From Candidatus Bathyarchaeota archaeon (GTDB taxonomy: Archaea; Thermoproteota; Bathyarchaeia; Bathyarchaeales; Bathyarchaeaceae): a stretch of DNA of 14,114 nucleotides. Of this stretch, positions 4,881 through 12,588 are shown piece by piece; positions within the stretch are counted from its first letter, which is position 1; each line of letters begins with the position of its first letter. Below the pieces are notes generated by a model. It was given only the letters and a program-made list of their open reading frames with translations. It was not told the DNA's origin and ran no database searches. The DNA lies in NCBI GenBank assembly GCA_029879825.1, contig JAOUPL010000026.1:1-14114 (forward strand). Reading direction: 5' to 3'. A program made the position numbers and the translations under genes.

Positions 4881-5474
4881 CTACGAAGCCATTGCTGGTT
4901 GAAGGGTAAGCTTCGACTTTCGGATGCCTACATGACGTAGAGGCGCTATTTTTTTAGCCTCGTTGTAGACGTCGGAAGCGATTTTCCCTAGGACGAGCTC
5001 TTGAACAAACTGGTCGAAAGTGAGGGATAACGCTTTTTCTTCAACATTTTTTCTCATAACAACACGTATTTCCTGTTCTTGGGAGGTTTTGATACGTGTA
5101 AGAGTGAAAACTGAAACAGCTAGTCTTAGCCCATAGCCATCCGTAGTCGTGACGCTGAAGATTCCATCCACTCGCGTTGTTCTTCTTCTAACCAAGCTCC
5201 TCAGATAATCGCGGGAGTATTCATGTCCCTTAAAAATCGTGCGGGCAGTTTTGCCTTCAACATCTGCAACTTTGAAATACATTTTCAGATATTGATGTGC
5301 AAAGTCGTTGGTGATATCGTAGAGGGTGGCGTCCACGACCCTTCCAACAAGTTTTGAGGGGTCGTCTGCAGGTATGGCTCCCAGCTCAACTCCGCCGAAG
5401 TATGGAGGGGACACTACTGTGTACCAAGCCTTGCCGCGCCACTTGTCCTTCACACGTCTCCCCTTCTTTGACAT
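4881..5474 (-). CDS. rps3ae: 30S ribosomal protein eS1 (S3Ae)
   Basis: Small-subunit protein found in archaea and eukaryotes, lining the platform near the mRNA exit. MSKKGRRVKDKWRGKAWY, ELGAIPADDPSKLVGRVV, GHEYSRDYLRSLVRRR and RHVGIRKSKL are typical. The 197 residues match the family length. The ATG has GAGGGT at 5480-5485, with a five-base spacer, and a TATA box at 5514-5523 giving a leader of about 18 bases. In many archaea rps3ae follows rps15-recJ-pcc1; here serS is inserted between pcc1 and rps3ae. Confidence 0.97.
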   Translation of the reverse strand: MSKKGRRVKDKWRGKAWYTVVSPPYFGGVELGAIPADDPSKLVGRVVDATLYDITNDFAHQYLKMYFKVADVEGKTARTIFKGHEYSRDYLRSLVRRRTTRVDGIFSVTTTDGYGLRLAVSVFTLTRIKTSQEQEIRVVMRKNVEEKALSLTFDQFVQELVLGKIASDVYNEAKKIAPLRHVGIRKSKLTLQPAMAS

Positions 5475-5513
5475 AATAGACCCTCATTGTGACTGGAAAG
5501 ATTTCTTACGGCA

Positions 5514-5523
5514 CTATTAAAAG
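5514..5523 (-). promoter_or_regulatory. Putative TATA box for rps3ae
   Basis: CTTTTAATAG on the minus strand, about 44 bases before the ATG, in the 67-base gap after serS. Confidence 0.55.
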
Positions 5524-5541
5524 CTTTAGCGCTTTCACACC

Positions 5542-6819
5542 TCATTCGAGTTTTTCAATTCCACCCATCAGCGGTCTTAGAACTTCAGGAATTATGACTG
5601 AACCATCCTTCTGTTGGTATTGCTCAAGAATAGCTATCATTGTTCGACTGGTTGCGAGGGCTGTGTTATTTAAGGTATGCACGAAACCAGCTGGAGCTTG
5701 TCCTTCCTTTTCTCTGAACCTTATGTTCAGCCTTCTCGCTTGATAGTCTGTGCAATTGGAGTTTGACCCAGCCTCTCTATAGGTGCCATCAGCCATCCAA
5801 ACTTCTATGTCGTATTTCTTAGCCGCTATTATTCCAATGTCTCCAGTACAGACGTTAGCAACCCTGAAGGTGAGTCCCAAGCCTTGGTAAAGGTCCTCAG
5901 AATTTCTTTGAAGTTCTTCATGGAATTTCCATGAATCTTTGGGCAGGCAGAAAATGAATTGTTCAATTTTGTTGAATTGGTGTACCCTGAACAAACCTTT
6001 CGTGTATTTTCCATGGGCACCGACTTCTTTTCTAAAGCAGGGGCTGACTCCGACGAATTTTGTCGGTAAGTCTTTTTTTTCGATTACCTCATCCATGAAG
6101 GTTGCAGCCATGGGATGTTCACTTGTCGCTATTAAGTAGAGATCTTCATTCTGTAGCTTATACAGCTGATCTCCAAAGAATTCTAGGTCAGTGACGCCCA
6201 AATACGGCTTCTTACGCATCATGAGGGGGGGTTCTATCAGAGTGTAACCTCTCTTTCGAAGGAAGTCTATCGTATAATTCATGATTGCATAGTCCAGTCG
6301 AGCTAGATCCCCTTTTAAATAATAGAAACCGTGACCAGCAACTTTGGCAGCCCTATCAAAATCTATTAAACCTAAATTCAAAGCGATTTCTACGTGACTT
6401 TTTGGTTTAAAATCAAATTTTGGGGGTTCGCCAACGATTTTCACAACGACGTTTTCGCTTTCGTCTTTACCGAAAGGAACCGATTCATGTAGAATGTTAG
6501 GGAGTCCAAGTAGAATCCGATCAACTTTTTCTTTGTATTCCTCGACTTGGTTTTCCAGTTTCTTTATGTCTTGCGGTATTCTTTTTGCCTCTTCCATCTG
6601 CTTACTGGCATCTTCTCTCTTTTTCTTTAAGCTTGCAATTTCAGCGGTTACCACCTTTCGTCTATGTCTCAGCTCGTTTACTTCTGTCAACAATCTTCTC
6701 CAATGCTTGTCGTACTCGATCAAATCGTCGAGCATCTTGAGTTTTTCAAGGTCTCCTCTCTTCTTTAAGTCGTTTCTCACGATTTCTGGATGCTCTCGGA
6801 TCAGTTTTATATCTAGCAT
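5542..6819 (-). CDS. serS: Seryl-tRNA synthetase
   Basis: Charges tRNA-Ser, and would also charge tRNA-Sec where present, with serine. It is the common class II form: MLDIKLIREHPEIVRNDLKKRG begins an N-terminal long antiparallel coiled-coil arm (about 30-105) that contacts the tRNA variable arm. The catalytic domain has motif 2 (CFRKEVGAHGKYTKGLFRVHQF) and motif 3 (NNTALATSRTMIAILEQYQ). The 425 residues are normal. It is not the rare methanogenic-type SerRS, which has a different N-terminal domain. The ATG at 6819 lacks a strong SD; a TATA box at 6868-6878 gives a leader of about 28 bases. It is downstream of pcc1 and upstream of rps3ae. Confidence 0.98.
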   Translation of the reverse strand: MLDIKLIREHPEIVRNDLKKRGDLEKLKMLDDLIEYDKHWRRLLTEVNELRHRRKVVTAEIASLKKKREDASKQMEEAKRIPQDIKKLENQVEEYKEKVDRILLGLPNILHESVPFGKDESENVVVKIVGEPPKFDFKPKSHVEIALNLGLIDFDRAAKVAGHGFYYLKGDLARLDYAIMNYTIDFLRKRGYTLIEPPLMMRKKPYLGVTDLEFFGDQLYKLQNEDLYLIATSEHPMAATFMDEVIEKKDLPTKFVGVSPCFRKEVGAHGKYTKGLFRVHQFNKIEQFIFCLPKDSWKFHEELQRNSEDLYQGLGLTFRVANVCTGDIGIIAAKKYDIEVWMADGTYREAGSNSNCTDYQARRLNIRFREKEGQAPAGFVHTLNNTALATSRTMIAILEQYQQKDGSVIIPEVLRPLMGGIEKLE

Positions 6820-6867
6820 CAGGCACAGCTTCTGAAACCATTCGCTTTTAAGTTTACATAAAACTCG

Positions 6868-6878
6868 AATATTTAACC
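6868..6878 (-). promoter_or_regulatory. Putative TATA box for serS
   Basis: GGTTAAATATT on the minus strand in the 84-base gap after pcc1, about 54 bases before the serS ATG. Confidence 0.55.
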
Positions 6879-6903
6879 TATGCGACAGAACTGAGCGCGA
6901 AAC

Positions 6904-7176
6904 TTAGGGCTTCAAGTTGCTTCGGTGCATCTTGAGCCTTTTTGCTACTGAAAAAGCTTTTTCTGAGACGGAGACGCAGGATAGAAGGTCGTCGAGGGTG
7001 GCTATGAAGGTCTGCAGTTTTGTTTGACATTCTACTGTTGTGAAAACTTTGGGTCCTCTCCTTACTGTTTTGACGAAGAGGCCCGGCGGAACTTCTACGT
7101 TGTCTGGAGAAACGGCTTTTGCCACGGCTTCTGCTTCTCTCTCGTTTTTGTAGGAAAGCTTGATTTTAGCCTCCAA
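6904..7176 (-). CDS. pcc1: KEOPS complex subunit Pcc1
   Basis: Small dimerising subunit of KEOPS, which makes the universal t6A37 modification of ANN-decoding tRNAs; Pcc1 bridges two Kae1 copies and helps bind tRNA. The 90 residues show the family pattern: EREAEAVAKAVSPDNVEVPPG, a central beta hairpin, LQTFIATLDDLLSCVSVSEKA and a helical C-terminus. The start is TTG 7176 with AGGAGG upstream, a strong SD that fixes it. It overlaps the 3' end of the recJ-like gene by 11 bases, indicating translational coupling. Kae1 and Bud32 are in the same gene block; Cgi121 and a second Pcc1-like subunit were not seen in the window. Confidence 0.9.
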   Translation of the reverse strand: MEAKIKLSYKNEREAEAVAKAVSPDNVEVPPGLFVKTVRRGPKVFTTVECQTKLQTFIATLDDLLSCVSVSEKAFSVAKRLKMHRSNLKP

Positions 7177-8632
7177 GTTTCGCCTCCTTTAACTGTTTTT
7201 TGACAAGCTGATCCACAAGTTTAATGAAGGATTCTACGTCTTTAATCGGTATCTGGGCTCCGGCTGCTACGTCGTGCCCCCCTCCCCTACCCGAATATTT
7301 TTCAGCTGCAACGTGTAGAACTTCCCCGAGGTTTAGACCCCTTTTTCTCAAAGGTTCTAACGCCCTAGCCGACACCTTAACCATGGCTTCTCCTGAAATT
7401 GCGGAATAGACAATCATGGGTTTTCCGAGTTTGGAAAGGGTTGTCGAGAGGATGGAGGAAACTGGACTAATGACCTTTTCGTCTATGACACCATCTCCTC
7501 GCACAACATAGATGCTGTCCAACTCTTCTAGGCGCTCAGGTTTTTCAGTCACCCAACTTAGATATTTAGTGATAGTCCGCCGATATTCTTCCATCACCGC
7601 TGTTGCTTCTTCGAGGCATTTCCCTCTGTCTCCCATGCAGATGGCTACGCCAAGCCCAGCCTTATCCATGCGCCCTGCAGCATTAAGCATAACAGTGAAC
7701 TCCCGAGCATCCCTGAGAGGGGTCCAAGGCTCCTCATGAGTTAGCGTGTAAACGTTTCCGATCAAATTCAATGCGACATCGCTTGCGAAACCTTTTGACA
7801 CGAGGTAGTCGGCGAGGGCGGAGAAAAGTTTCTTTTTCTCCTCTTCCGAAAGATCTCTCAAAGCGCGCCACTTGTCTCCTTGCTTGGGTTTGATTCCTAG
7901 GCTTGTGAGGAAAGCTAGACTTTTGTCTTCCTCTCCGCTTATACCCGGGATGAATGGATTTGTGGTGCGGGCTATTGCCTGATGAATTGGGCGCGTTTCC
8001 CTTCCGAAAAATAGAAGGTCGGTTTCTACATTAAGATAGCCTGCCTTTAATGCGTCCTCTACTATGCTTTCGTTGGCGCCTCCCAATTTTCGCTGCCCAG
8101 ATTTGTCCTCATATTTGTCTTGCAGGTCGCCTAAGGCTCCCACCACGGCGAAGCAAGCTAGATCAGTGTTAGTTTTGTCCAGAGCCTTGGCGACGAGGTA
8201 TGCCACTCCAGCCCCGCTAATATCACGAGACCCGTCGATTCCGTGAAAATGAGGATTTACGTGAATGAAGGTTGAGGGGGTTTCGGTGACGGTTTGGTGA
8301 TGGTCAAGAATGATTACGCTATGATTAGAGAGTCTTTCGCTCAGTAGGTCAAGGTAGCCGCTCCCCGAATCGGTGAAAATGGTTAGAGGAGGCTTTTCCG
8401 CGGCTATTTGATCAACCACTTTCTCGTCCACCCACTTTGCAATCCGGAGGCGAAATTTCCCCCCTAATCTGGCTAGGGATTTTCCGATGATGCCTGCAGC
8501 TGCTAAACCGTCTGCGTCTATGTGGGAAGATACGTGGATAACGTCGCCTTTTTCAATATGTTTTAAAATGAGTTTAGCTGCCTCAGAGGAGTCTTTCATA
8601 AGGGCGTCGATCTGTTTTTTTGTTACGGGCAA
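7166..8632 (-). CDS. Archaeal RecJ-like DHH/DHHA1 nuclease (GAN-type)
   Basis: 488 residues of the DHH phosphoesterase superfamily. Motif I is S36-H-I-D-A-D-G42, motif II includes D88, motif III is L109-D-H-H112 and the DHHA1 domain ends with G450-G-G-H-D454, all intact, so an active Mn-dependent exonuclease is expected rather than an inactive Cdc45-like protein. Archaeal members act as 5'-3' single-strand exonucleases; in Thermococcales a relative (GAN) binds the GINS replication complex. The start is TTG 8632 with GGGG seven bases upstream; ATG 8599 is an alternative. It follows rps15 by 15 bases and overlaps pcc1, the conserved archaeal order. Whether its main substrate is DNA or RNA cannot be read from the sequence. 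Confidence 0.93.
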   Translation of the reverse strand: MPVTKKQIDALMKDSSEAAKLILKHIEKGDVIHVSSHIDADGLAAAGIIGKSLARLGGKFRLRIAKWVDEKVVDQIAAEKPPLTIFTDSGSGYLDLLSERLSNHSVIILDHHQTVTETPSTFIHVNPHFHGIDGSRDISGAGVAYLVAKALDKTNTDLACFAVVGALGDLQDKYEDKSGQRKLGGANESIVEDALKAGYLNVETDLLFFGRETRPIHQAIARTTNPFIPGISGEEDKSLAFLTSLGIKPKQGDKWRALRDLSEEEKKKLFSALADYLVSKGFASDVALNLIGNVYTLTHEEPWTPLRDAREFTVMLNAAGRMDKAGLGVAICMGDRGKCLEEATAVMEEYRRTITKYLSWVTEKPERLEELDSIYVVRGDGVIDEKVISPVSSILSTTLSKLGKPMIVYSAISGEAMVKVSARALEPLRKRGLNLGEVLHVAAEKYSGRGGGHDVAAGAQIPIKDVESFIKLVDQLVKKQLKEAKLGG

Positions 8633-8647
8633 GACTGAACCCCGAAA

Positions 8648-9088
8648 CTAAATGAGGGGAGTTGCTTTCGCTTCGTATTTCCAGTTAGGTGCTAGCACGC
8701 CTTTGCGTTTGTAGTATCTGGCAAGCTTGTAGATTTTAGCCTCAATTATCTGGAGGGCCCGTTTGTTATGCAAATCCGCTTTGTTTTTGTCGAGGTGAAC
8801 GTGAAGGCTTGTGGCTTTTCTCATTAACGTTTCTAAGTCTTCCGGGATGGAGGGCGCTAACTCTCTTTCTTTCAAAATTTGGGAAATGGATTTTCCAGTG
8901 ATAGGTTTGGTTAAGGGGATGCCATGCTGGTCCCGTAGAATTATTCCAATCTTACTGGGAGGGTGCCCCTCTTTAGCCAGCCTTATGACGAAGGCCTCCA
9001 CTTCTTCAGCAGTGTATCTACACCAAGCGGGGGGCCTCTTGGTGACTGGTCTTGTTTGATGCGACCTCCCCTTTATCTTCTTTGGCAA
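8648..9088 (-). CDS. rps15: 30S ribosomal protein uS15
   Basis: Universal small-subunit protein binding the central domain of 16S rRNA. The 146 residues are the longer archaeal/eukaryal form: an N-terminal extension (MPKKIKGRSHQTRPVTKRPP), the YTAEEVEAFVIRLAKEGHPPSKIG block and the core LHVHLDKNKADLHNKRALQ. The start is TTG 9088, fixed by GGAGGAG five bases upstream. A TATA box at 9129-9139, inside the end of the preceding pyrophosphatase gene, gives it a promoter of its own. The recJ-like gene follows after 15 bases. Confidence 0.97.
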   Translation of the reverse strand: MPKKIKGRSHQTRPVTKRPPAWCRYTAEEVEAFVIRLAKEGHPPSKIGIILRDQHGIPLTKPITGKSISQILKERELAPSIPEDLETLMRKATSLHVHLDKNKADLHNKRALQIIEAKIYKLARYYKRKGVLAPNWKYEAKATPLI

Positions 9089-9128
9089 TTTTTCTCCTCC
9101 GAAAGCTCCTTTAAAGCGGGTGACGCAG

Positions 9129-9139
9129 ATATTTAAAAT
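9129..9139 (-). promoter_or_regulatory. Putative internal TATA box for rps15
   Basis: ATTTTAAATAT on the minus strand straddles the stop of the XTP/dITP pyrophosphatase gene and predicts a leader of about 20 bases that includes the strong rps15 SD. Confidence 0.55.
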
Positions 9140-9720
9140 CTTCGTTTAGAGCCAGACGTATACCACTTGGCAAATTTCCGCAGAGCCCCAGCCCGATGCG
9201 AGTGCTCGTTTTTCTCGTTTGTTGTCATCTCTGCGAAAGTTCTGTTACCTCCGCCTGAAGGTTCGAATATAGGGTCGAAGCCGAAACCTAAGCTTCCCCG
9301 CTCCTCCAAAGAAATTTTTCCTTTTGCTTTGCCGTGAAAGCATTTCGGCGCCTCTTCTGGACTATTGAAGGCGACCACGGATTGGAAATAGGCGTCTCGT
9401 TTGTCAACATTTTTCATCAACTTGAGAATGCCTATGGTTCCTATGGTTCTGTAAACGTAGGAGGAATAGGGGCCAGGAAAACCATTTAACGCTTCGATGA
9501 AGAGACCAGCGTCCTCCACAATGATTGGGAGACCGCAGGTTTTCACGGCATCTATGGCGCTGGCTTTGGCGATGTTTTCTAGGTTGTCGTCTTGGATTTC
9601 AACAGCTTTTATCTTAAGCATGGCGGTTGCAACCTTGTATTCAGAAAACACCTGACGAGCTTCGTTGAATTTGTGAAGGTTGCTCGTCACGAAAAAAGCT
9701 AGTCTACCTCTCGGAAACAT
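9133..9720 (-). CDS. XTP/dITP pyrophosphatase (RdgB/HAM1 family)
   Basis: Hydrolyses non-canonical purine nucleotides such as XTP, ITP and dITP to monophosphates, keeping them out of DNA and RNA. Family motifs are intact: FFVTSNLHKFNEA near the N-terminus (the T/S-x-N-x-x-K nucleotide-binding loop), VEDAGLFIEALNGFPGPYSS in the centre, LGFGFDPIFEPSG and the C-terminal EKNEHSHRAGALRKF. The 195 residues are normal. ATG 9720 has AAGGGGA upstream. It overlaps the end of bud32 by 17 bases, so the two are probably translated from one transcript. Its place between KEOPS genes and rps15 is seen in other archaea. Confidence 0.96.
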   Translation of the reverse strand: MFPRGRLAFFVTSNLHKFNEARQVFSEYKVATAMLKIKAVEIQDDNLENIAKASAIDAVKTCGLPIIVEDAGLFIEALNGFPGPYSSYVYRTIGTIGILKLMKNVDKRDAYFQSVVAFNSPEEAPKCFHGKAKGKISLEERGSLGFGFDPIFEPSGGGNRTFAEMTTNEKNEHSHRAGALRKFAKWYTSGSKRRF

Positions 9721-10336
9721 AGCGTCCCCTTCTCTCTATCTCCCGAATCTTTTCTAAAACATTTTTCGCCTCCTCTTCCCCCACGACCTCAGCATAACCT
9801 TCCATAACCGCTTCAAAACATTCCCTCGCATACTTGTAGTGGGTACTTTGAAAAGCTCTTTTCATAAGGTGTATATCGACTCCTCTGGTCTCCAGCTCCG
9901 TAGACCTTTCACTTAAGCCGAAGTCAACGAAAACAACCTTGCCGTATGACGTCAGAATCATGTTTGAGGTTGTAAGATCTCCATGAATGATTCCATGTTT
10001 ATGGAGGCGCCCAATCAATCCGCCGACGTGACGACTTAAGCGAAGCCTCTCTTCTGGAGGAAGATCGTTTAACACTTGTTTAACCTGCTTTCCACCCACA
10101 AATTCCATGATAATGTTTGATTCTGCCACGTCAACCATGAAAATTGTGGGCGTAGGAACTCCGGCTTCCTTAGCTTTATGAATGACGTGGGGCTCATGAA
10201 CAGTCCGCTGAGATCGAATTTCCTTGTCTAACTTTTGGATGCGATACTTTTTCGGCAGTCGTCGCTTCATTATCACTTTGCGGTTGTGCCACTCCTCTAA
10301 GTATAGGTTGGCCTCTGCACCCTTCTTGATGAGCAC
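9704..10336 (-). CDS. bud32: KEOPS kinase/ATPase subunit Bud32
   Basis: Atypical small protein kinase of the piD261/Bud32 family that works as the ATPase of KEOPS during t6A synthesis. The 210 residues show the minimal kinase: GAEANLY as the shortened glycine loop, the Lys in VIMKRRLPKKYR, catalytic HGDLTTSN, metal-binding DFGLS, then RGVDIHLMKRAFQSTHYK and a basic C-terminal tail (RRGRYVSER). GTG 10336 lies just after the kae1 stop, with three bases between them, and GAGGG sits seven bases upstream inside kae1. In several archaea Kae1 and Bud32 are fused; here they are separate but adjacent. Confidence 0.96.
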   Translation of the reverse strand: MLIKKGAEANLYLEEWHNRKVIMKRRLPKKYRIQKLDKEIRSQRTVHEPHVIHKAKEAGVPTPTIFMVDVAESNIIMEFVGGKQVKQVLNDLPPEERLRLSRHVGGLIGRLHKHGIIHGDLTTSNMILTSYGKVVFVDFGLSERSTELETRGVDIHLMKRAFQSTHYKYARECFEAVMEGYAEVVGEEEAKNVLEKIREIERRGRYVSER

Positions 10337-10339
10337 TGC

Positions 10340-11365
10340 TCAGCCCTCAACCCAAGGCGCGTAAACTTCGTCCAGTCGCCACTTCAACTTGACGAAACTC
10401 TTCTCTATGGGAACTGTTATGTTGCTTTTGTAGGCAAGAATTCCAGTCCAGGCGATCATAGCTCCGTTGTCCAAGGCATATTCTTTCGGAACTACGCAGA
10501 ATCGAGCGTTATGCTCCTCTGCGATCACGTTAAGCATTGATTGTAGTCTTTTGTTGGCTGCCACTCCTCCGGTTAAAAGAACTTCCGGTTTCTCTGTGTG
10601 GGCTAAAGCCCTCTCGGTTACCTCAGTTAGCATGGAGAAGGCGACCTCTTGAAGACTGAAGCAGATGTCTTCTAAGCGATGGTTTTTTTCATGGAGCAAT
10701 TGTACAGTCGCTGTGAGAAGTCCGCTAAAGGATAAGTCCATACCTTTCACCGTGTAGGGAAGAGAAACGAAGGTTTTGCCTTTCCTCGCCAATTCTTCAA
10801 CCATGGCACCAAAAGGTGCTCCTCGCCTTTGTCTTAAACCAGCTTCCCTAGCAAAAACGTCGAGGCAGTTTCCCACGGCAATATCCAAAGTCTCTCCGAA
10901 AACTCGATATCTTCCAGCTTCGAAGGCAGAAACTATGGTGTTCCCCCCTGAAACATAGAGAGTAACCGGATCCGTTGCCGCGGTTACGAGTTTGCCTATT
11001 TCGATGTGTGCCACACAATGGTTGGCTCCCACCAAGGGAACTCCAAGGTAGGAGGCTAAGGCGCGTGCTGCAGTTGCTCCTGTGCGGAGGCATGGTCCTA
11101 GTCCGGGTCCTTGAGAAAAGGCGACGAGGCTAACGTCTTGAGGCTTTATTCCCGCTTTTTCAAAGGCTTCTGTCAAAACCTTTTCAGCAACTTCAGCATG
11201 GTGTCTAGCTGCCTCTCTTGGATGGATTCCTCCCTTCTCAGGAACATACGCGCTGTTTGCGTTGGAGAGAACCTTGCCGTCGAAAGAAAGAATTGCGACG
11301 CCAAAATCGTCTGCCGTAGATTCTATACCTAGGCAATAGGACGCAGCTGAATTAGGCGTCGGCAA
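10340..11365 (-). CDS. kae1: KEOPS catalytic subunit Kae1 (tRNA t6A threonylcarbamoyltransferase)
   Basis: Transfers the threonylcarbamoyl group from TC-AMP to A37 of tRNA. ASKHA-fold protein of 341 residues. Visible motifs: LGIESTADDFG at the N-terminus, IHPREAARHH (47-56), QGPGLGPCLR, the metal-binding H116-C-V-A-H120, YVSGGNT (137-143), the LLTGGVAANKRL block and a C-terminal ALDNGAMIAWTG containing the third ligand Asp. TTG 11365 is the likely start, with GGGAG nine bases upstream; it adds about nine residues before the conserved beginning. It heads the minus-strand block and diverges from the RPC34-like gene across 189 bases. No convincing TATA box was identified for it. Confidence 0.97.
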   Translation of the reverse strand: MPTPNSAASYCLGIESTADDFGVAILSFDGKVLSNANSAYVPEKGGIHPREAARHHAEVAEKVLTEAFEKAGIKPQDVSLVAFSQGPGLGPCLRTGATAARALASYLGVPLVGANHCVAHIEIGKLVTAATDPVTLYVSGGNTIVSAFEAGRYRVFGETLDIAVGNCLDVFAREAGLRQRRGAPFGAMVEELARKGKTFVSLPYTVKGMDLSFSGLLTATVQLLHEKNHRLEDICFSLQEVAFSMLTEVTERALAHTEKPEVLLTGGVAANKRLQSMLNVIAEEHNARFCVVPKEYALDNGAMIAWTGILAYKSNITVPIEKSFVKLKWRLDEVYAPWVEG

Positions 11366-11554
11366 CGTTTTTAACTCCCTTGCAATGAGTGTTATGATTT
11401 GAAATTAGATATGGAATATGTTTGTCCAATTTTCATTCAATGCCTATGTAATCTCGTGTGTTAAAACATTTTGTAATTTTGCTTGTAAAGTTATGTCTCA
11501 CCTTTCTGCGACATAGTAATTCGGAAAACAGCATACATCTTTTTATGTTTCAAA
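11366..11554. promoter_or_regulatory. Divergent intergenic region kae1 / RPC34-like gene
   Basis: 189 AT-rich bases with no gene. A TATA-like CTTTTTATGT at 11539-11548 points right. If used it would start transcription near 11570, after the first ATG of the rightward gene, favouring starts at 11585 or 11591. AT-rich candidates for kae1 around 11393-11403 are weak. Confidence 0.4.
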
Positions 11555-11968
11555 ATGCCTATTTATTATGATGTCAAGGAACCGATGGATATGCCAAGAC
11601 GAAACGATCTAGAATACAAAGCGCTACACCTGATCGCTAATACTGGGAACCAAGGCGTGCTCCAGTCTGAAATGTGGCGGAAATTGGATGGAAGCAGCAG
11701 GGAAGGTTCTCGAATATCCATAAAACTGGAGAAAAAGGGTTTGATTCGTCGTGAGCGTGAGCTCTTCGGCGGAAGATGGACGTATAGGCTATATCTCAAA
11801 AGACAGCCAGCATCCATCAACTCCATCATCGATTGCCCCTGCCTAATGTGCCCAGATGATCCAAGGTGCGGGGTTTGGAGCACAATTTCACCCAACCAAT
11901 GTGAAAGATTGACCGAATGGACTCTGACTCTTGTGCAAAGGGAAATGAACCCTTCGGGTGAAGGCTGA
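11555..11968 (+). CDS. Archaeal RPC34/RPC39-like winged-helix protein with Fe-S cysteines
   Basis: 137 residues from the first ATG. Residues 18-82 form a winged helix (LEYKALHLIANTGNQGVLQ, SEMWRKLDG, SRISIKLEKKGLIRRER, WTYRLYLK). The C-terminal segment has C96-x2-C99-x5-C105-x10-C116, with ISPNQC and LTEW around the last Cys. As I recall it, this spacing and the ISPxxC...TEW motif match the [4Fe-4S] site at the end of human Pol III subunit RPC39. Archaeal RPC34 homologues are known from Crenarchaeota and Thaumarchaeota and contact transcription factors at promoters. C94 is an extra Cys. Starts at 11585 or 11591 (MPRRNDL) may be the real ones. rlmE follows by two bases. Confidence 0.85.
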   Translation: MPIYYDVKEPMDMPRRNDLEYKALHLIANTGNQGVLQSEMWRKLDGSSREGSRISIKLEKKGLIRRERELFGGRWTYRLYLKRQPASINSIIDCPCLMCPDDPRCGVWSTISPNQCERLTEWTLTLVQREMNPSGEG

Positions 11969-11970
11969 TT

Positions 11971-12588
11971 TTGCCGAAAGCGTGGGTCAAAGAACGTAAG
12001 AGAGAGTATTATTATCGGAAAGCAAAAGAGGAAAAGTTTCGCTCACGCGCTGCCTACAAACTTCTTCAAGCGGTAAAGAAACATGAGTTTATCAAGCCTG
12101 GCTATGTGGTGGTAGATTTGGGGGCTGCTCCAGGCGGATGGACACAGGCTTCTAGAAGGATTGTGGGAAGTTCAGGTTTCGTGCTTGGGATTGACCTTAA
12201 ACGCGTGGAGCCCATTGACTTACCCAACGTTCGCACCGTCACTGGCGACGTAACAGATTCACAAATAACCCAAAGTATCAGGGAGCTCTTGCCCCGCTCA
12301 CCCAACGTTATAATTTCGGATGTCTCTCCCAATATCTCCGGAGTCTGGGAGCTTGACCATGCCCGCCAAATAGACCTCGCAAGACAGTCCTTACGGATCG
12401 CCACTTCGGTTCTTAGGCCAAGGGGAAACTTTTTCGTTAAAGTTTTTCAAGGAGACATGCTCCACGACTTTGTCGAGGAAGTTAAACACTATTTCAGTTT
12501 TGTGAAACTAATTAAACCAAAGGCCAGCAGGGCAAAGAGCTCGGAGTTGTACGTCCTTGGAATAAATTTCAGACAACCTAGAACGTGA
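11971..12588 (+). CDS. rlmE: 23S rRNA 2'-O-methyltransferase RlmE/FtsJ family
   Basis: SAM-dependent ribose methyltransferase acting on large-subunit rRNA; eukaryotic relatives also modify tRNA. The 205 residues contain the SAM loop D49-L-G-A-A-P-G-G-W57 and the catalytic tetrad K30 (RSRAAYKL), D117 (SDVSPN), K157 (FVKVFQGD) and E192 (SSELYVL). There is no C-terminal TRAM domain, unlike some euryarchaeal versions. The start is TTG 11971, two bases after the stop of the RPC34-like gene, so the pair is probably one operon; GGTGAAGG upstream serves as SD. The TGA overlaps an ATG at 12588. Confidence 0.96.
   Translation: MPKAWVKERKREYYYRKAKEEKFRSRAAYKLLQAVKKHEFIKPGYVVVDLGAAPGGWTQASRRIVGSSGFVLGIDLKRVEPIDLPNVRTVTGDVTDSQITQSIRELLPRSPNVIISDVSPNISGVWELDHARQIDLARQSLRIATSVLRPRGNFFVKVFQGDMLHDFVEEVKHYFSFVKLIKPKASRAKSSELYVLGINFRQPRT

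Noticed and set aside
5542..6819. Possibility that the SerRS is the rare methanogenic type.
   Set aside because: The N-terminal coiled-coil arm and motif 2/3 sequences are those of the common SerRS.
7166..8632. Cdc45-like inactive RecJ homologue.
   Set aside because: All DHH and DHHA1 motif residues are present, so an active nuclease is the simpler reading.
2405..9420. C box-like TGATGA sequences (for example near 2425 plus and 9415 minus) as C/D-box guide RNAs.
   Set aside because: They lie inside well-supported genes and lack properly spaced D and D'/C' boxes.
10848..11093. 81-codon frame within kae1 on the same strand.
   Set aside because: Out-of-frame shadow of the Kae1 coding sequence.
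9704..11365. Kae1-Bud32 fusion as in some archaea.
   Set aside because: kae1 ends with TGA at 10340-10342 and bud32 starts at a separate GTG three bases later; no readthrough frame joins them.
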